Positions 52,979 to 61,068 of a stretch of DNA of 64,000 nucleotides are shown here, in pieces (the stretch's first letter is position 1; the number at the start of each line of letters is the position of its first letter). The notes below the pieces were generated by a model. The model was not told where the DNA came from. It saw only the letters and a list, made by a program, of their open reading frames with translations, and searched no databases. The position numbers were made by a program, and so were the translations under genes. The stretch covers positions 124,001 to 188,000 of the forward strand of contig NZ_JBBCAT010000004.1 in assembly GCF_037203705.1 (NCBI RefSeq), written 5' to 3'. The DNA is from Prosthecomicrobium sp. N25 (GTDB lineage: Bacteria > Pseudomonadota > Alphaproteobacteria > Rhizobiales > Ancalomicrobiaceae).

Positions 52979-55248
52979 GCGCCCTCAGCCACAATGAAGA
53001 CGGGCGCGCCGAGGGGATCGGCGCGCCCGCGAGGTGCCTGGAGAAGAGCGTCGAGTTCGACTTCGACGGACATGAGGATACCGCCCCGGCGCTCCTCGAC
53101 ACGCCGTCGAAGCACGACCCCGACGCCCTGAACGCCCACGCCTCTGCCGGTCACGACCTGATCCCGCTCGACGGCAAGCGGCCGGTCGAGCGGGGGTGGC
53201 GGCGTGCCGCTCCCCTGTCGCTCGCAAGGGCGAAGTCTCGCCTGAAGGCAAGCGCCAATGTCGGTGTTCGCCTGCGCGACACCGACCTGGTCGTCGACGT
53301 CGACCCCCGGCACTGCGTCACCGGCGACGATCCGTTCGCCCGCCTCAAGAAGGATTTCCGTCTGCCTGACGCCCCGTTCGTCAGGACCGGAGGGGGCGGC
53401 TGGCACCACTACTATCGGAAGCCCGCCGACGTGGCCGTGGTCGACGGTCTCGACGGCTATGCCGGCGTGGAGTTCAAGTCGCTCGGCCGCCAGGTCGTCG
53501 CCGCCGGTTCGATCCACCCCGACACCGGTCGGCCGTACGGCCTCGACGGCGATCCGCTGGCACTGTCGTTGTCCGAAGCGCCCGAAGCGACCACGGCTCT
53601 CCTGGACGCGATCCGGAAGGCGCCGAGGCCGAGCACGGTCGACGCTGCCGAGATCGCGCCCGAGCTGCTCGCCGACTGGCTCGCTCTCGTCACCGTGGAG
53701 GACTACCGCGAAGAGCTGAAGTGGCGGGAGCTGATGATGGCCTGCCACGCGGCGACCGGCGGGAACGGCGTCGAAGAATTTGTCGCCTGGTCGACGTCGG
53801 ACCCTGCCTACGCCGACCACGGCGAGAAGATCCGCACCCGCTGGAACTCGCTCGAGACGAAGCCGGGCGCGATCACCGCAAGGACGCTGATCGCCGCCCT
53901 GCCGAAGGAGAGGCGGCAGGAGGCGACCGAGGCGCTCGGGCGGTCGGCACCCGAGGAGGACTTCCCGGCCGACATCGAGGCCGAGCCGCCGAAGAGGCGG
54001 TCGATGGCGGTCTGGAACGACTGGGTCTGGGTGGTCGAGCCCTACCAGTTCGTCCGGCGCTCGGACACGCGCAAGTACCGCACCGAGCAGTGGAAGTCGG
54101 TCTTCGCCAACCTCAAGCCGGACGGCGACGTGCTCGGCGCGATCTGGAAGGGGAACCTGCCGATGCGCAAGTTCGAGGCTCTCGTCTACCTGCCCGAGGC
54201 GGACGAGTTCCCGGACGGCGAGGACGGCGGCCGCTACAACATCTGGCGGAAGTCCGGCGTGGAGGCGGTGCCCGGCGACGTGTCGGTCTTCCTCGACCAC
54301 ATGGCCTACCTCTTCCCCGACGAGTCCGAGCGCGCCCACGTGCTCGACTACCTCGCCCTGCTCGTCCAGCGCCCCGCCGACAAGATCCACTTCGCCCTGC
54401 TGGTCCGCGGGACGCAGGGGACCGGCAAGAGCTGGATCGGCAACCTGATGGAGCGGATCGTCGGCAGCCGCAACACGGTCAGGCCGTCGAACGACGAGGT
54501 CACGTCGCGCTGGACGGCCTGGATGGAGGGCGCGCAGCTCGCCGTCATCGAGGAGCTGATGACGCTCGGGCGGCGGGAGGTGGCGAACCGGCTGAAGCCG
54601 GCGATCACCGACCCGACGCTCAGGATCGAGGAGAAGAACTGCTCCATCTACTCGATCCCGAACTGCCTGAACTTCCTCTGCTTCACCAACCACGAGGACG
54701 CCCTGCCGATCGAGCACGGCGACCGGCGCTGGCTCGTCGTCTTCTCGCCCGCCGCCAAGCGGGACGAGGACTACTACCGCCGCCTGTTCGGCTACCTCGC
54801 CGGGGGCGGCGCGGCCCACGTCAAGCACTGGCTGGCGGAGCGGCGGGTCGCCCTCAACCCGCTCGGCGTGGCGCCGGCCACGGTCGGCAAGGAGGCGATG
54901 CGCCGTCTCGGCATGGGCGACGCCGAAGCCTTCCTCCTCGACCTCTTCGAGGCCGGCGAGCCGCCCTTCGACTTCGACCTGGTGCGGGTGGACGACGTGG
55001 TCGACGCCGTGCCGCCGGCGCTGCGTGGACGCTCGAACCTGCGCGCCCGCGCGACGAAGGTGCTCAAGGGCGAGATCGGCGCCGTCGAGCACACCCGCTA
55101 CACCAAGGGGGACGGTAGTCGGCCGGCGTTCCACCTCTGGTCCGTGCGCGACCACGGCCGTTGGCGGGACCTCGGGGCGGCGGGGCGGATCGACGCGTTC
55201 ACGGCGTTTCGCACCCTCGACAGCCTCGACCTGTCGCCCAGGCGGTAG
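52975..55248 (+). CDS. Primase-polymerase / DUF5906 helicase fusion
   Basis: A 757-residue replication protein. The N-terminal part (residues 50-200) is a bifunctional primase/polymerase (Prim-Pol) domain: LVVDVD metal-binding Asp at 107-110, GGWHHYYRK, and GVEFKSLGRQVVAAGSIHPDTG. From about residue 440 it has a P-loop helicase of the DUF5906/VapE type with the Walker A motif GTQGTGKS at 479-486. A C-terminal region with LLDLFEAGEPP follows. It would start replication of the element on its own origin. It overlaps the HTH2 stop by four bases and is followed by an iteron-like region. Confidence 0.88.
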   Translation: MSALSHNEDGRAEGIGAPARCLEKSVEFDFDGHEDTAPALLDTPSKHDPDALNAHASAGHDLIPLDGKRPVERGWRRAAPLSLARAKSRLKASANVGVRLRDTDLVVDVDPRHCVTGDDPFARLKKDFRLPDAPFVRTGGGGWHHYYRKPADVAVVDGLDGYAGVEFKSLGRQVVAAGSIHPDTGRPYGLDGDPLALSLSEAPEATTALLDAIRKAPRPSTVDAAEIAPELLADWLALVTVEDYREELKWRELMMACHAATGGNGVEEFVAWSTSDPAYADHGEKIRTRWNSLETKPGAITARTLIAALPKERRQEATEALGRSAPEEDFPADIEAEPPKRRSMAVWNDWVWVVEPYQFVRRSDTRKYRTEQWKSVFANLKPDGDVLGAIWKGNLPMRKFEALVYLPEADEFPDGEDGGRYNIWRKSGVEAVPGDVSVFLDHMAYLFPDESERAHVLDYLALLVQRPADKIHFALLVRGTQGTGKSWIGNLMERIVGSRNTVRPSNDEVTSRWTAWMEGAQLAVIEELMTLGRREVANRLKPAITDPTLRIEEKNCSIYSIPNCLNFLCFTNHEDALPIEHGDRRWLVVFSPAAKRDEDYYRRLFGYLAGGGAAHVKHWLAERRVALNPLGVAPATVGKEAMRRLGMGDAEAFLLDLFEAGEPPFDFDLVRVDDVVDAVPPALRGRSNLRARATKVLKGEIGAVEHTRYTKGDGSRPAFHLWSVRDHGRWRDLGAAGRIDAFTAFRTLDSLDLSPRR

Positions 55249-55470
55249 ACCGGTGGACTGGTCGGTGGACGAGTGCTCTCGTCCACCGACTAGCGCAGCG
55301 ATTTCAGCAGCTTAAGCCATAGGTAGACCGGTAGACCGGCACTTTTTCAGTTTCAGAGGATCAGGCTCTTTCAGAGAGAGACGCTTGGACGTTGGGACCG
55401 GTCGGAGGCGACGGACCGAGCGTTTTAAAACTCGAACGAAGCGAAAGCTCGGTCTACCGGTCTATCCCCG
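55245..55470. other. Iteron-like, AT-rich region behind the primase: candidate replication origin
   Basis: GTAGACCGGT-type words occur at 55245-55254, 55323-55330 and 55331-55340, with the reverse form GGTCTACCGGTCTAT at 55451-55465. TTTCAG is repeated four times (55302, 55345, 55351 and 55369). GACCGAGC and GCTCGGTC flank an AT-rich spacer that holds the palindrome GTTTTAAAAC (55422-55431). Directly repeated sites plus an AT-rich segment next to a primase/helicase gene is the layout of plasmid and satellite origins. No reading frame is convincing here. Confidence 0.5.
55261..55290. repeat. Perfect 13-bp inverted repeat
   Basis: GTCGGTGGACGAG, loop TGCT, CTCGTCCACCGAC: a perfect 13-bp stem located 13 bases after the primase stop. 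It could be the operon terminator, although no T-run follows, or part of the origin-like region. Confidence 0.6.
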
Positions 55471-56032
55471 AGACCACACGAGCCTGGCGCGTCCGACCTG
55501 AGGTCGGTCGGCATCACGTCAGACCAGCTCACAGCGTGGCCGACGGTGGCGCTCGCCTCGCAGACCCTGCGGCTCTCGCGCGTGAGGCCCAGGCAGTCAG
55601 CCGGGCGGAGGCAGAGGCCAAGGGCCAGGACCGGGCCGCCGGGGCGCTCGACGGCGGCGCGGCGACGGCGGGCATGGGCGGCGGGCGCCTAAGACCTGGA
55701 CGACGGCGCCGGCGTGGGACCGAACTCGTGACCCACTGATTTCGTGTCAGAGGGTCGAGGGAGAGAAGGCGAGCCGGCGCAAGGGCATGCCTGGGGCGAG
55801 CCGCCCAAACACCGGCCCGAGCACCGGCAAGGGGTCCGGGGCAAAACAACCCACTTCCATTCGCCGAGGCGGCGGCGTCCTGGGGCGTCCGCAGGCCCTA
55901 CGGCCTCCCCTGGATGGAACAGGTCCGTGGGGCTGAACTCCAAAATTTGTGCGAGGTCGTTTCGATGGCTCCCCGCACGTCCCGCACGCCACATCGTCGC
56001 AAGCACGCAATCAAGAGGCGGGGCTGCAGGCC
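55471..56032. other. Gene-free spacer in the element
   Basis: About 560 bases without a convincing gene. At 55716-55755 the minus strand shows a tRNA-like piece (anticodon-arm-like CTGACACGAAATCAG and a degenerate T-arm GAGTTCGGTC), which may be a decayed tRNA fragment. Otherwise I see only low-complexity GC-rich sequence and a run of Ala/Gly-rich codons in one frame that may be the rest of a deleted phage gene. Confidence 0.4.
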
Positions 56033-56539
56033 ATGACCGACAGGACGAACGAGAAGCGGGCGGTGCGCCGCCCCGCCATGGACCGGCGCTGGTCGCCGGC
56101 CATAGAGGCGCGAGTCTTGGACATCGTCGCGAGGACCGGTTCGCCGAAGATGGCGTCCGAGGCCGTGGGCGTCTCGGTCGCGACCATCCACGACCACCGC
56201 AGGCGCGACACCGACTTCGGCGCGAGGTACGGCGCCGCGATGGACACCGCCTTCCATCAGGTGCTGTCGAAGGCATTCGAGCGGTCCATGGCCGACGAGG
56301 AGCCTTCGGACCGGCTGATCGAGGTTCTGCTCAAGTTTCGGTGGCCCGAACGGCTCAACGGCTTCCTCGCCTTCACCGCCGAGGGCGGCTCGGCGGCGAC
56401 GGCGCCCGCCGGTCTCGACCCGCGTGTCATCGCAAGGATGGAGCCGGCCGACAGGGCGGCCCTGATCGAGCTCCTGGGCCGATACTTGGTCGCAGAGACG
56501 GAGGCGAAGGGCGATGCCGCGCTCCTCCTCATCAACTGA
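56033..56539 (+). CDS. Phage HTH protein, possibly small terminase subunit
   Basis: A 168-residue protein with an HTH near the N-terminus: ARVLDIVARTGSPKMASEAVGVSVATIHDHRRRDTDFG. This recalls the homeodomain-like N-terminus of small terminase subunits, followed by helical segments with RFRWPERL-type residues and an acidic tail. Small terminases recognise the pac/cos site during DNA packaging. No large terminase is found after it. Confidence in the family is moderate because only the HTH is distinctive. Confidence 0.5.
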   Translation: MTDRTNEKRAVRRPAMDRRWSPAIEARVLDIVARTGSPKMASEAVGVSVATIHDHRRRDTDFGARYGAAMDTAFHQVLSKAFERSMADEEPSDRLIEVLLKFRWPERLNGFLAFTAEGGSAATAPAGLDPRVIARMEPADRAALIELLGRYLVAETEAKGDAALLLIN

Positions 56540-56783
56540 CATCGTCGCGACCATGCTGCGCGACCTCATCGCCGCCGAGGCGCTAGCTGGCGCGCTCGCC
56601 GCAACGGCACCGCTGACCGTCGCGGCGGCGGGCGGCGCTCAGGCGCTCGTCGCTCAGCGTGGCCGTCCGACCGGCGCTTGGTTCTGGTCGATCTCGCCTG
56701 TCCCGGACTCGCTTTGGGAGTCAATGGCGGACGAGCATCAGCGGCCGCACCGGTCGAACCCTGGCGACGACGAGCCGGCCTAG
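56514..56783 (+). CDS. Small hypothetical protein
   Basis: An 89-residue Ala-rich product; a short hydrophobic stretch (AAEALAGALAATAPLTVAAAGG) could be one membrane segment. Its start overlaps the previous gene by 26 bases, with GAAGGGCG just upstream. The codon use is GC-rich like its neighbours, but no family is recognised. It could be a spurious frame. Confidence 0.35.
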   Translation: MPRSSSSTDIVATMLRDLIAAEALAGALAATAPLTVAAAGGAQALVAQRGRPTGAWFWSISPVPDSLWESMADEHQRPHRSNPGDDEPA

Positions 56784-56963
56784 ATCGCCTTCACGAAATA
56801 AAATTGCTATTGGGCCTAGGCCAGATTGTTCGTTTCGGAACGTTGGGCCATGGCCACGTTTAGACGAAAATTGTTATTTGTTCAGAGCAGTTTACAGGCA
56901 GCCCCGCCTCAGTGATCCTTTCCCTCGGTGCGCACCAATCCTCTCAAAACAGGAGCACCGAGA

Positions 56964-57395
56964 ATGAGTACTTTCGATCTTTCCATCTGGCGCAGCCAGA
57001 ACGTCGTCTCCGTCACCGACGATCACGTCGATCGTGCGATCCGCGCCCACGCCTGCCTGATGACCGAGGCCGAGGTGAAGAAGCTTCCCCTCGACAGCGT
57101 CCTCATGGCCGCCGAGGTGATCGCACACGTCGAGTCTTTCCGGATCGCCTCCGGAGACGGTCGCCTGCTGTCCATGCTGGTCGCGAACGAGATCGGTCTC
57201 GACCTGCGCAGGTGGATGGTGGAGGGCTGCGGCATGGTCGATCCCAACGACCCCGCTCGGAAGCGCGCCGAGCGGGAGGCCGCAGAGCGCAAGCAGGAGC
57301 GGGCGAACCGTCTCGCCAACGCGAGGGCCAACCGTGCCAACAGGCGTGCAGATGCGATCGAGGCGGCCGTCATCGATCGCCTCAAGGCGGCCTGA
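56964..57395 (+). CDS. Hypothetical element protein with basic helical tail
   Basis: A 143-residue protein. An N-terminal region (STFDLSIWRSQNVVSVTDDHVDRAIRAH) is followed by helices, and the last 45 residues are a highly charged basic helix (KRAEREAAERKQERANRL...). AGGAG lies nine bases before the ATG. Upstream (56784-56963) is an AT-rich stretch with two 10-bp palindromes, GGCCTAGGCC (56813-56822) and GGCCATGGCC (56846-56855), probably a promoter region. The function is unknown; the basic tail might bind nucleic acid. Confidence 0.6.
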   Translation: MSTFDLSIWRSQNVVSVTDDHVDRAIRAHACLMTEAEVKKLPLDSVLMAAEVIAHVESFRIASGDGRLLSMLVANEIGLDLRRWMVEGCGMVDPNDPARKRAEREAAERKQERANRLANARANRANRRADAIEAAVIDRLKAA

Positions 57396-57412
57396 GCGGA
57401 GGGGGACGAGCC

Positions 57413-57631
57413 ATGAAGACTGGTATCTCCATCAAGCCGTCGAAGGACGACCTGCGGCGCTTCGACGGGTTCGGCACCGATCGGGCGCAGCTCGCGGCAG
57501 CGACGGTGTGGGCTGGGCTTCGGATCCTTCAGGAGGAGACGGGGCCGGGTCACGTCGCCCTCGACCTTCTCGCGAGTGGGATGACCGAGGCCTACCGGCG
57601 CAATTGGGCGAAGAAGCAGCTCGGCGCCTGA
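57413..57631 (+). CDS. Small hypothetical element protein
   Basis: A 72-residue mixed helical protein, beginning 17 bases after the previous stop codon. GGAGGGGG upstream of the ATG supports translation. There is no recognisable domain. It is probably co-transcribed with the preceding gene. Confidence 0.55.
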   Translation: MKTGISIKPSKDDLRRFDGFGTDRAQLAAATVWAGLRILQEETGPGHVALDLLASGMTEAYRRNWAKKQLGA

Positions 57632-57826
57632 GCGTCACGAACGGGTCGGCGCGGACTGCTGGTCTGCGCCGATCGTCCGTCGACGCATCCTGATCGCGTC
57701 TACGGGCTGGCCGATGGGCCGGTCCGGTCACCCCGATGGGGGTGGACGCTCAACGGCGGGCTGTGTCCCGCGCCAAGGTCCTCCGACCTGGTCGAGCGTG
57801 ACGCGCGACCACGAAGGAGACGGCCG

Positions 57827-58558
57827 ATGGCACAGAAGAAGTCCCCGCCCACCCTGACGAAGCCCTGGCGGTCCGTGACGGACCTGAAGGCCTCGCTCAC
57901 GCGGGCACGGGAGCTGCACCAGGAGAGCGCCAAGCGCCTCTCCGAGATGAACGAGCAGGTGGCGAAGCGCCGGGAAGAGCTGCGCGCCAACCTGCACGAC
58001 CTCTCCCCATCCCAACAGTCGATGATCCTCGGCCGCGCCCTCGGCGGGCTCCGCGCCGAGCTGAAGCGCGCCAGCCTCGACGCCCGAACGGCGCGGCTGC
58101 GCGAACTCGACGCGCTCCGCCGACAGGCCGAGGACGCCGCCGCCCACTACGCCAGCCCCATGCAGATGCTGATGCGCGACTCGCTCGGCAGCGAGCGGCG
58201 CTCGCGCCTGATCGGTCAGCTCGAGCACGCCGGCCAGGTCGAGCTCGCGAGCCTCGCGGCGCTCGCCGTGTCCACCAAGGACCGGGAGCTTGGCGCCGTC
58301 CTTGCCTCCCGCGTCGGCCAGATGCCCCACCGCGAGCGGCCGTTCTCGCCGCACGAGTTGGCGGACCACCTTATAGGCGAGGAGCACCGGGCGGTGCAGG
58401 CCGCGATCATGGAGGTCGGCGAGCTCGCGCAGCGCGCCCTCCTCGACGACCGCGAGTTCGAGACCGGCCGGCCCGCCGACCGCGTCGGCCTCGCGCTCCG
58501 CGCCCGCGACCGCGCCGCGCTGGACGCAGGCGAAATCCCCGACACTGAAGAGGAGTGA
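57827..58558 (+). CDS. Coiled-coil element protein
   Basis: A 243-residue protein, mostly alpha-helical. Residues 20-115 are rich in Arg/Glu/Leu/Ala heptads (LTRARELHQESAKRLSEMNEQVAKRREELRANL) and are likely coiled coil, followed by a more globular C-terminal half and an acidic end. No family is recognised. It begins a tight group of four plus-strand genes that ends with a tail-type protein, so it may belong to the phage morphogenesis remnant. Confidence 0.6.
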   Translation: MAQKKSPPTLTKPWRSVTDLKASLTRARELHQESAKRLSEMNEQVAKRREELRANLHDLSPSQQSMILGRALGGLRAELKRASLDARTARLRELDALRRQAEDAAAHYASPMQMLMRDSLGSERRSRLIGQLEHAGQVELASLAALAVSTKDRELGAVLASRVGQMPHRERPFSPHELADHLIGEEHRAVQAAIMEVGELAQRALLDDREFETGRPADRVGLALRARDRAALDAGEIPDTEEE

Positions 58559-58562
58559 CAAC

Positions 58563-58829
58563 ATGCCGACCTACGCCTTCTTTCCCGCCCGCGAGGACCA
58601 GCGCCGCGCCGACCAGCTGAACTTCGCCGTCGCCGTGGGCGCCACCGCCACCGCCGCCCGCATCGACGCCGAGGTGCTGCTCGGCGAGCCGAACGCGCTG
58701 CTCGGCTGGACCGCCGTCGACCTCACCGCTGCCCCAGCCGCCTTCGTCTCGGGCCGGCCGGTCGGGTCGAGGACCGGCACCGTCTGGCCGCGGCTCGACC
58801 GCGGCGGCTCGTTCCTCAAGGGGGTCTGA
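58563..58829 (+). CDS. Small element protein
   Basis: An 88-residue protein starting four bases after the coiled-coil gene. It has an N-terminal PTYAFFPAREDQRRAD and an Ala-rich middle. Tight spacing to both neighbours shows it is in their operon. The function is unknown; a small head or tail accessory protein is possible by context. Confidence 0.5.
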   Translation: MPTYAFFPAREDQRRADQLNFAVAVGATATAARIDAEVLLGEPNALLGWTAVDLTAAPAAFVSGRPVGSRTGTVWPRLDRGGSFLKGV

Positions 58830-58831
58830 CC

Positions 58832-59173
58832 ATGGCCGCCATCACCGACGACATCCTGCGGGAGCTCCTGGCCGGCGTCCTCGCGACGACGCCGTCCGAG
58901 CTCTGGCTGATGCTGCACGGCGCCAGGGTCGCCTGCGTCGGCGCGCGGCAGAAGGCCTGCGAGCAGGCGCTCGCCCGGCTCGGCTACCGCAAGGTGCCGG
59001 TCCATCCGCTCCGTCTCAGCCGCGACGGCTTCGAGTGGCAGCGCGACCCCTGGCCGTCCGACGACCGCTGGCCGGACCTCTCCGACGACCCGGTCCTGCT
59101 GGAGATCGTCGAGCGCTACATCGTCTGGCGCATCGCCAGCAGCGCCGGGGAGGCTGGCCATGGCCGGACTTGA
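58832..59173 (+). CDS. Element protein upstream of the tail protein
   Basis: A 113-residue protein starting two bases after the previous gene and overlapping the next one by 14 bases. It has a central RLGYRKVPVHPLRLSRDG and a Trp/Asp-rich part (WPSDDRWPDLSDDP). No family is recognised. Genes just before gp10-like proteins in phages are usually head-tail connectors, but similarity is not visible. Confidence 0.5.
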   Translation: MAAITDDILRELLAGVLATTPSELWLMLHGARVACVGARQKACEQALARLGYRKVPVHPLRLSRDGFEWQRDPWPSDDRWPDLSDDPVLLEIVERYIVWRIASSAGEAGHGRT

Positions 59174-59600
59174 CGAGCTCGCAAAGCGGCTCGACCGCAT
59201 CGCGGTCGAGGTCGAGGGCAACGTCGAGCGGGCGGTCAAGGACTGCGCCGGGGCCGTCCTTCGCTCCGTGGTCGATGCGACGCCAGTCGACACCGGCTAT
59301 GCCCGCTCGAATTGGACGCCCGAGCTCGATCGGGCGTTCGAGGGGCTGTTCCCCGCGAGGGTACCGGGTAAGGCGGGCTCGACGGCGGAGGCGACCGCCG
59401 CCGCGACCGTGGAGGCCGGATTGCCGACCATCGAGGCATTCGACTTGAGCCGGAACGCCGAGATCCACATCACGAACAACGCGCCGCACATCGGCGCGCT
59501 CAACGACGGTCACTCGCGCCAGGCGCCGGCCGACTTCGTCCGGCTCGCGGTGCTCGACGGCCTCGCGGCCGTCCGCGGCGCACGGGTGCTGCCGGACTGA
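59160..59600 (+). CDS. HK97-gp10-like tail/neck protein
   Basis: A 146-residue protein with features of the HK97 gp10 (tail completion) family: an N-terminal helix (LAKRLDRIAVEVEGNVERAVK), the signature VDATPVDTGYARSNW with the Pro-Val-Asp-Thr-Gly turn, and the later ITNNAPHIGALNDGHSRQAPADFV. In phages this protein links head and tail. It is the clearest phage-structural gene in the element, yet no capsid or portal gene accompanies it. Confidence 0.75.
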   Translation: MAGLDELAKRLDRIAVEVEGNVERAVKDCAGAVLRSVVDATPVDTGYARSNWTPELDRAFEGLFPARVPGKAGSTAEATAAATVEAGLPTIEAFDLSRNAEIHITNNAPHIGALNDGHSRQAPADFVRLAVLDGLAAVRGARVLPD

Positions 59601-59834
59601 TCAGTCCTCGAGCTCGGCGGCCTCGATCAGGGCGAGCCGGTCTTCGTCCGCGTCGGTGACGAACCGCACCTCCGCGACGTCGTGCGTAACGATGCCGGAA
59701 GGCCGCGCCGCGTAGGAGAGGAGCCGGAGCACCTTCGGCTCGCCGAGCAGGGCGCGCAGGCGGTCGCGGAGGTCGTCGATCGGCGTGTCGTGGCCGGTCG
59801 CGATCACGGCGTAGCAGGTCTTCGGCAGGGCCAT
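59601..59834 (-). CDS. Small hypothetical element protein
   Basis: A 77-residue protein (MALPKTCYAVIATGHDTP...) on the opposite strand to its neighbours, with GGAG upstream of its start. It reads like a small alpha/beta domain with a conserved-looking AELED end. It is tail-to-tail with the gp10-like gene, with no gap. The function is unknown. Confidence 0.5.
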   Translation of the reverse strand: MALPKTCYAVIATGHDTPIDDLRDRLRALLGEPKVLRLLSYAARPSGIVTHDVAEVRFVTDADEDRLALIEAAELED

Positions 59835-59985
59835 CGGCGGTCTCCTTCGGGTCCGATCTCCCTCCATCGTGTCGCGGTCCGGAGCCGCCGCGAGCCCCCT
59901 CAATCCGAAGAATTCTCCGCTCGCGGACCCCTCGGATCGCGGCACGCTGGTCTCCATCGGCATCCCGCCGAAGGAGGACCGGGCC

Positions 59986-60426
59986 ATGGCCCATGCGAAG
60001 GAGCTGCCGCTCGTCAGGCGGCGCGTCGAGGCGCTTCTGTCGAAGACGGTGGCGAACGGCTGCACCGCCGGCGAGGCCGCCGCCGCGCTCGAGAAGGCGG
60101 AGGAGCTCGTCGCCAAGTACGAGCTCGATCCGGGCCAGTTCCGGTGGCCGCCGAGGCCTTCGACGATCTTCGGCTCGGCGACGTCAGGCCCGAGCGCCTC
60201 GAGGCCGCCACGGGCCGCCGGATCGGGCCGGGGCCGGGGCATCGGGGCCATGGCCGAGGCGCTGATCGCCGAGCATCCGGACTGGACGTACACGGCGGTC
60301 GCGGCAGAGGTGAACCGGCGGATCGAGGGGGCGCGGGCAAGTGAGAAGTCGGTGCGGTGGTACGCCAGCCGGATGCGGCGGCGCGGGGATGCTGTGCCGC
60401 GCAGGCGGAGGCGCATCACCGACTGA
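59986..60426 (+). CDS. DUF2786-like protein
   Basis: A 146-residue protein. The N-terminal segment (RRRVEALLSKTVANGCTAGEAAAALEKAEELVAKYELD) resembles the DUF2786 helical pair found in phage and plasmid proteins. A basic Arg-rich C-terminal part follows (ARASEKSVRWYASRMRRRG), possibly DNA-binding. AAGGAGG precedes the ATG at 59986. It converges with the XRE repressor gene. Confidence 0.6.
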   Translation: MAHAKELPLVRRRVEALLSKTVANGCTAGEAAAALEKAEELVAKYELDPGQFRWPPRPSTIFGSATSGPSASRPPRAAGSGRGRGIGAMAEALIAEHPDWTYTAVAAEVNRRIEGARASEKSVRWYASRMRRRGDAVPRRRRRITD

Positions 60427-60642
60427 TCAATCCCTAGGGGTGAGCAGCGCCGCGGGCGTGGTCTTCAGGGCCTCGGCGAGCCGGGCGAGCAGGTCGACCG
60501 ACGGGTTCCGCTTCCCCCGCTCTATGCCGGAGATGTAGGTCCGGTCGATCTTCGCCTCGTCGGCGAGCGCCTCCTGCGACAGGTCGAGGAGGTCCCTCGC
60601 CGCCTTCACGTTCTCCGCTAGGATTCGCCGATAGTCCGCCAT
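60427..60642 (-). CDS. XRE-type repressor
   Basis: A 71-residue single-domain HTH_XRE protein: NVKAARDLLDLSQEALADEAKIDRTYISGIERGKRNPSVDLLARLAEALKTTPAALL covers the classic five-helix lambda-repressor-like fold. The ATG at 60642 gives a normal N-terminus; an alternative GTG at 60678 would add 12 residues. It is divergent from the membrane protein gene, and a 20-bp palindrome in between is its probable operator. It lacks the C-terminal domain of lambda CI, so it cannot self-cleave. Confidence 0.88.
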   Translation of the reverse strand: MADYRRILAENVKAARDLLDLSQEALADEAKIDRTYISGIERGKRNPSVDLLARLAEALKTTPAALLTPRD

Positions 60643-60661
60643 GCCGGTATGGGACGAAGCT

Positions 60662-60736
60662 GTGGACTGAGCGTCCACGGACTCATCGTCACAAAGTTCG
60701 GCTGCGCGATTCGGTTCTGTCGACTATAGTCGACAG
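60662..60736. promoter_or_regulatory. Operator region for the XRE repressor
   Basis: CTGTCGACTATAGTCGACAG at 60717-60736 is a perfect 20-bp palindrome ending two bases before the ATG of the divergent gene, so a bound repressor would block it. The centre CTATAG doubles as a TATAGT -10-like hexamer on both strands. A second inverted repeat, GTGGAC-N5-GTCCAC, lies at 60662-60678 near the repressor start. The two repeats differ in sequence. Confidence 0.65.
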
Positions 60737-60738
60737 CC

Positions 60739-61068
60739 ATGGAGACCTTCCACGCCGCCGTCCTCTGGCTCTACAAGGCCCTGGCCACCTGGTACGTGGC
60801 CGGGATCGTCGGCGGCCTGCTGATCCTGGCGATGGAGCGGTGGGACCGCCGTAAGGAGCCGACCGACGAGGACGTCCGTCGCGCCGCCCGAGAGTACCTC
60901 CGCTACTACGGCCGCGAGGCCCAGCGGGTCGTCGGCGACCACATGCTCGGAGCCTCCTTCGCGCCAGACGGCCGGCACCGGCAGTTCCTCAAGCGGGTCG
61001 CCGCCGAGCTGCTGGCGACGGCCGTCACCGAAGAGGACCGCGCACGACTGCCCTTAGAAAAAAGGTAG
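60739..61068 (+). CDS. Small single-pass membrane protein under repressor control
   Basis: A 109-residue protein with one N-terminal hydrophobic segment (about residues 6-30, AVLWLYKALATWYVAGIVGGLLILAM) and a charged cytoplasmic part with many Arg/Glu/Asp residues. It starts two bases after the 20-bp palindrome, leaving almost no 5-prime leader, so the mRNA may be leaderless. It is the last gene before the defence operon, with a 195-base gap. The function is unknown; in mobile elements such genes are sometimes toxins or holin-like. Confidence 0.6.
   Translation: METFHAAVLWLYKALATWYVAGIVGGLLILAMERWDRRKEPTDEDVRRAAREYLRYYGREAQRVVGDHMLGASFAPDGRHRQFLKRVAAELLATAVTEEDRARLPLEKR

Noticed and set aside
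55392-55739. Frame of about 115 codons in the element spacer
   Set aside because: No ribosome binding site, Arg/Gly-rich end, and it crosses the origin-like repeats; possibly a relic but not supported as a gene.
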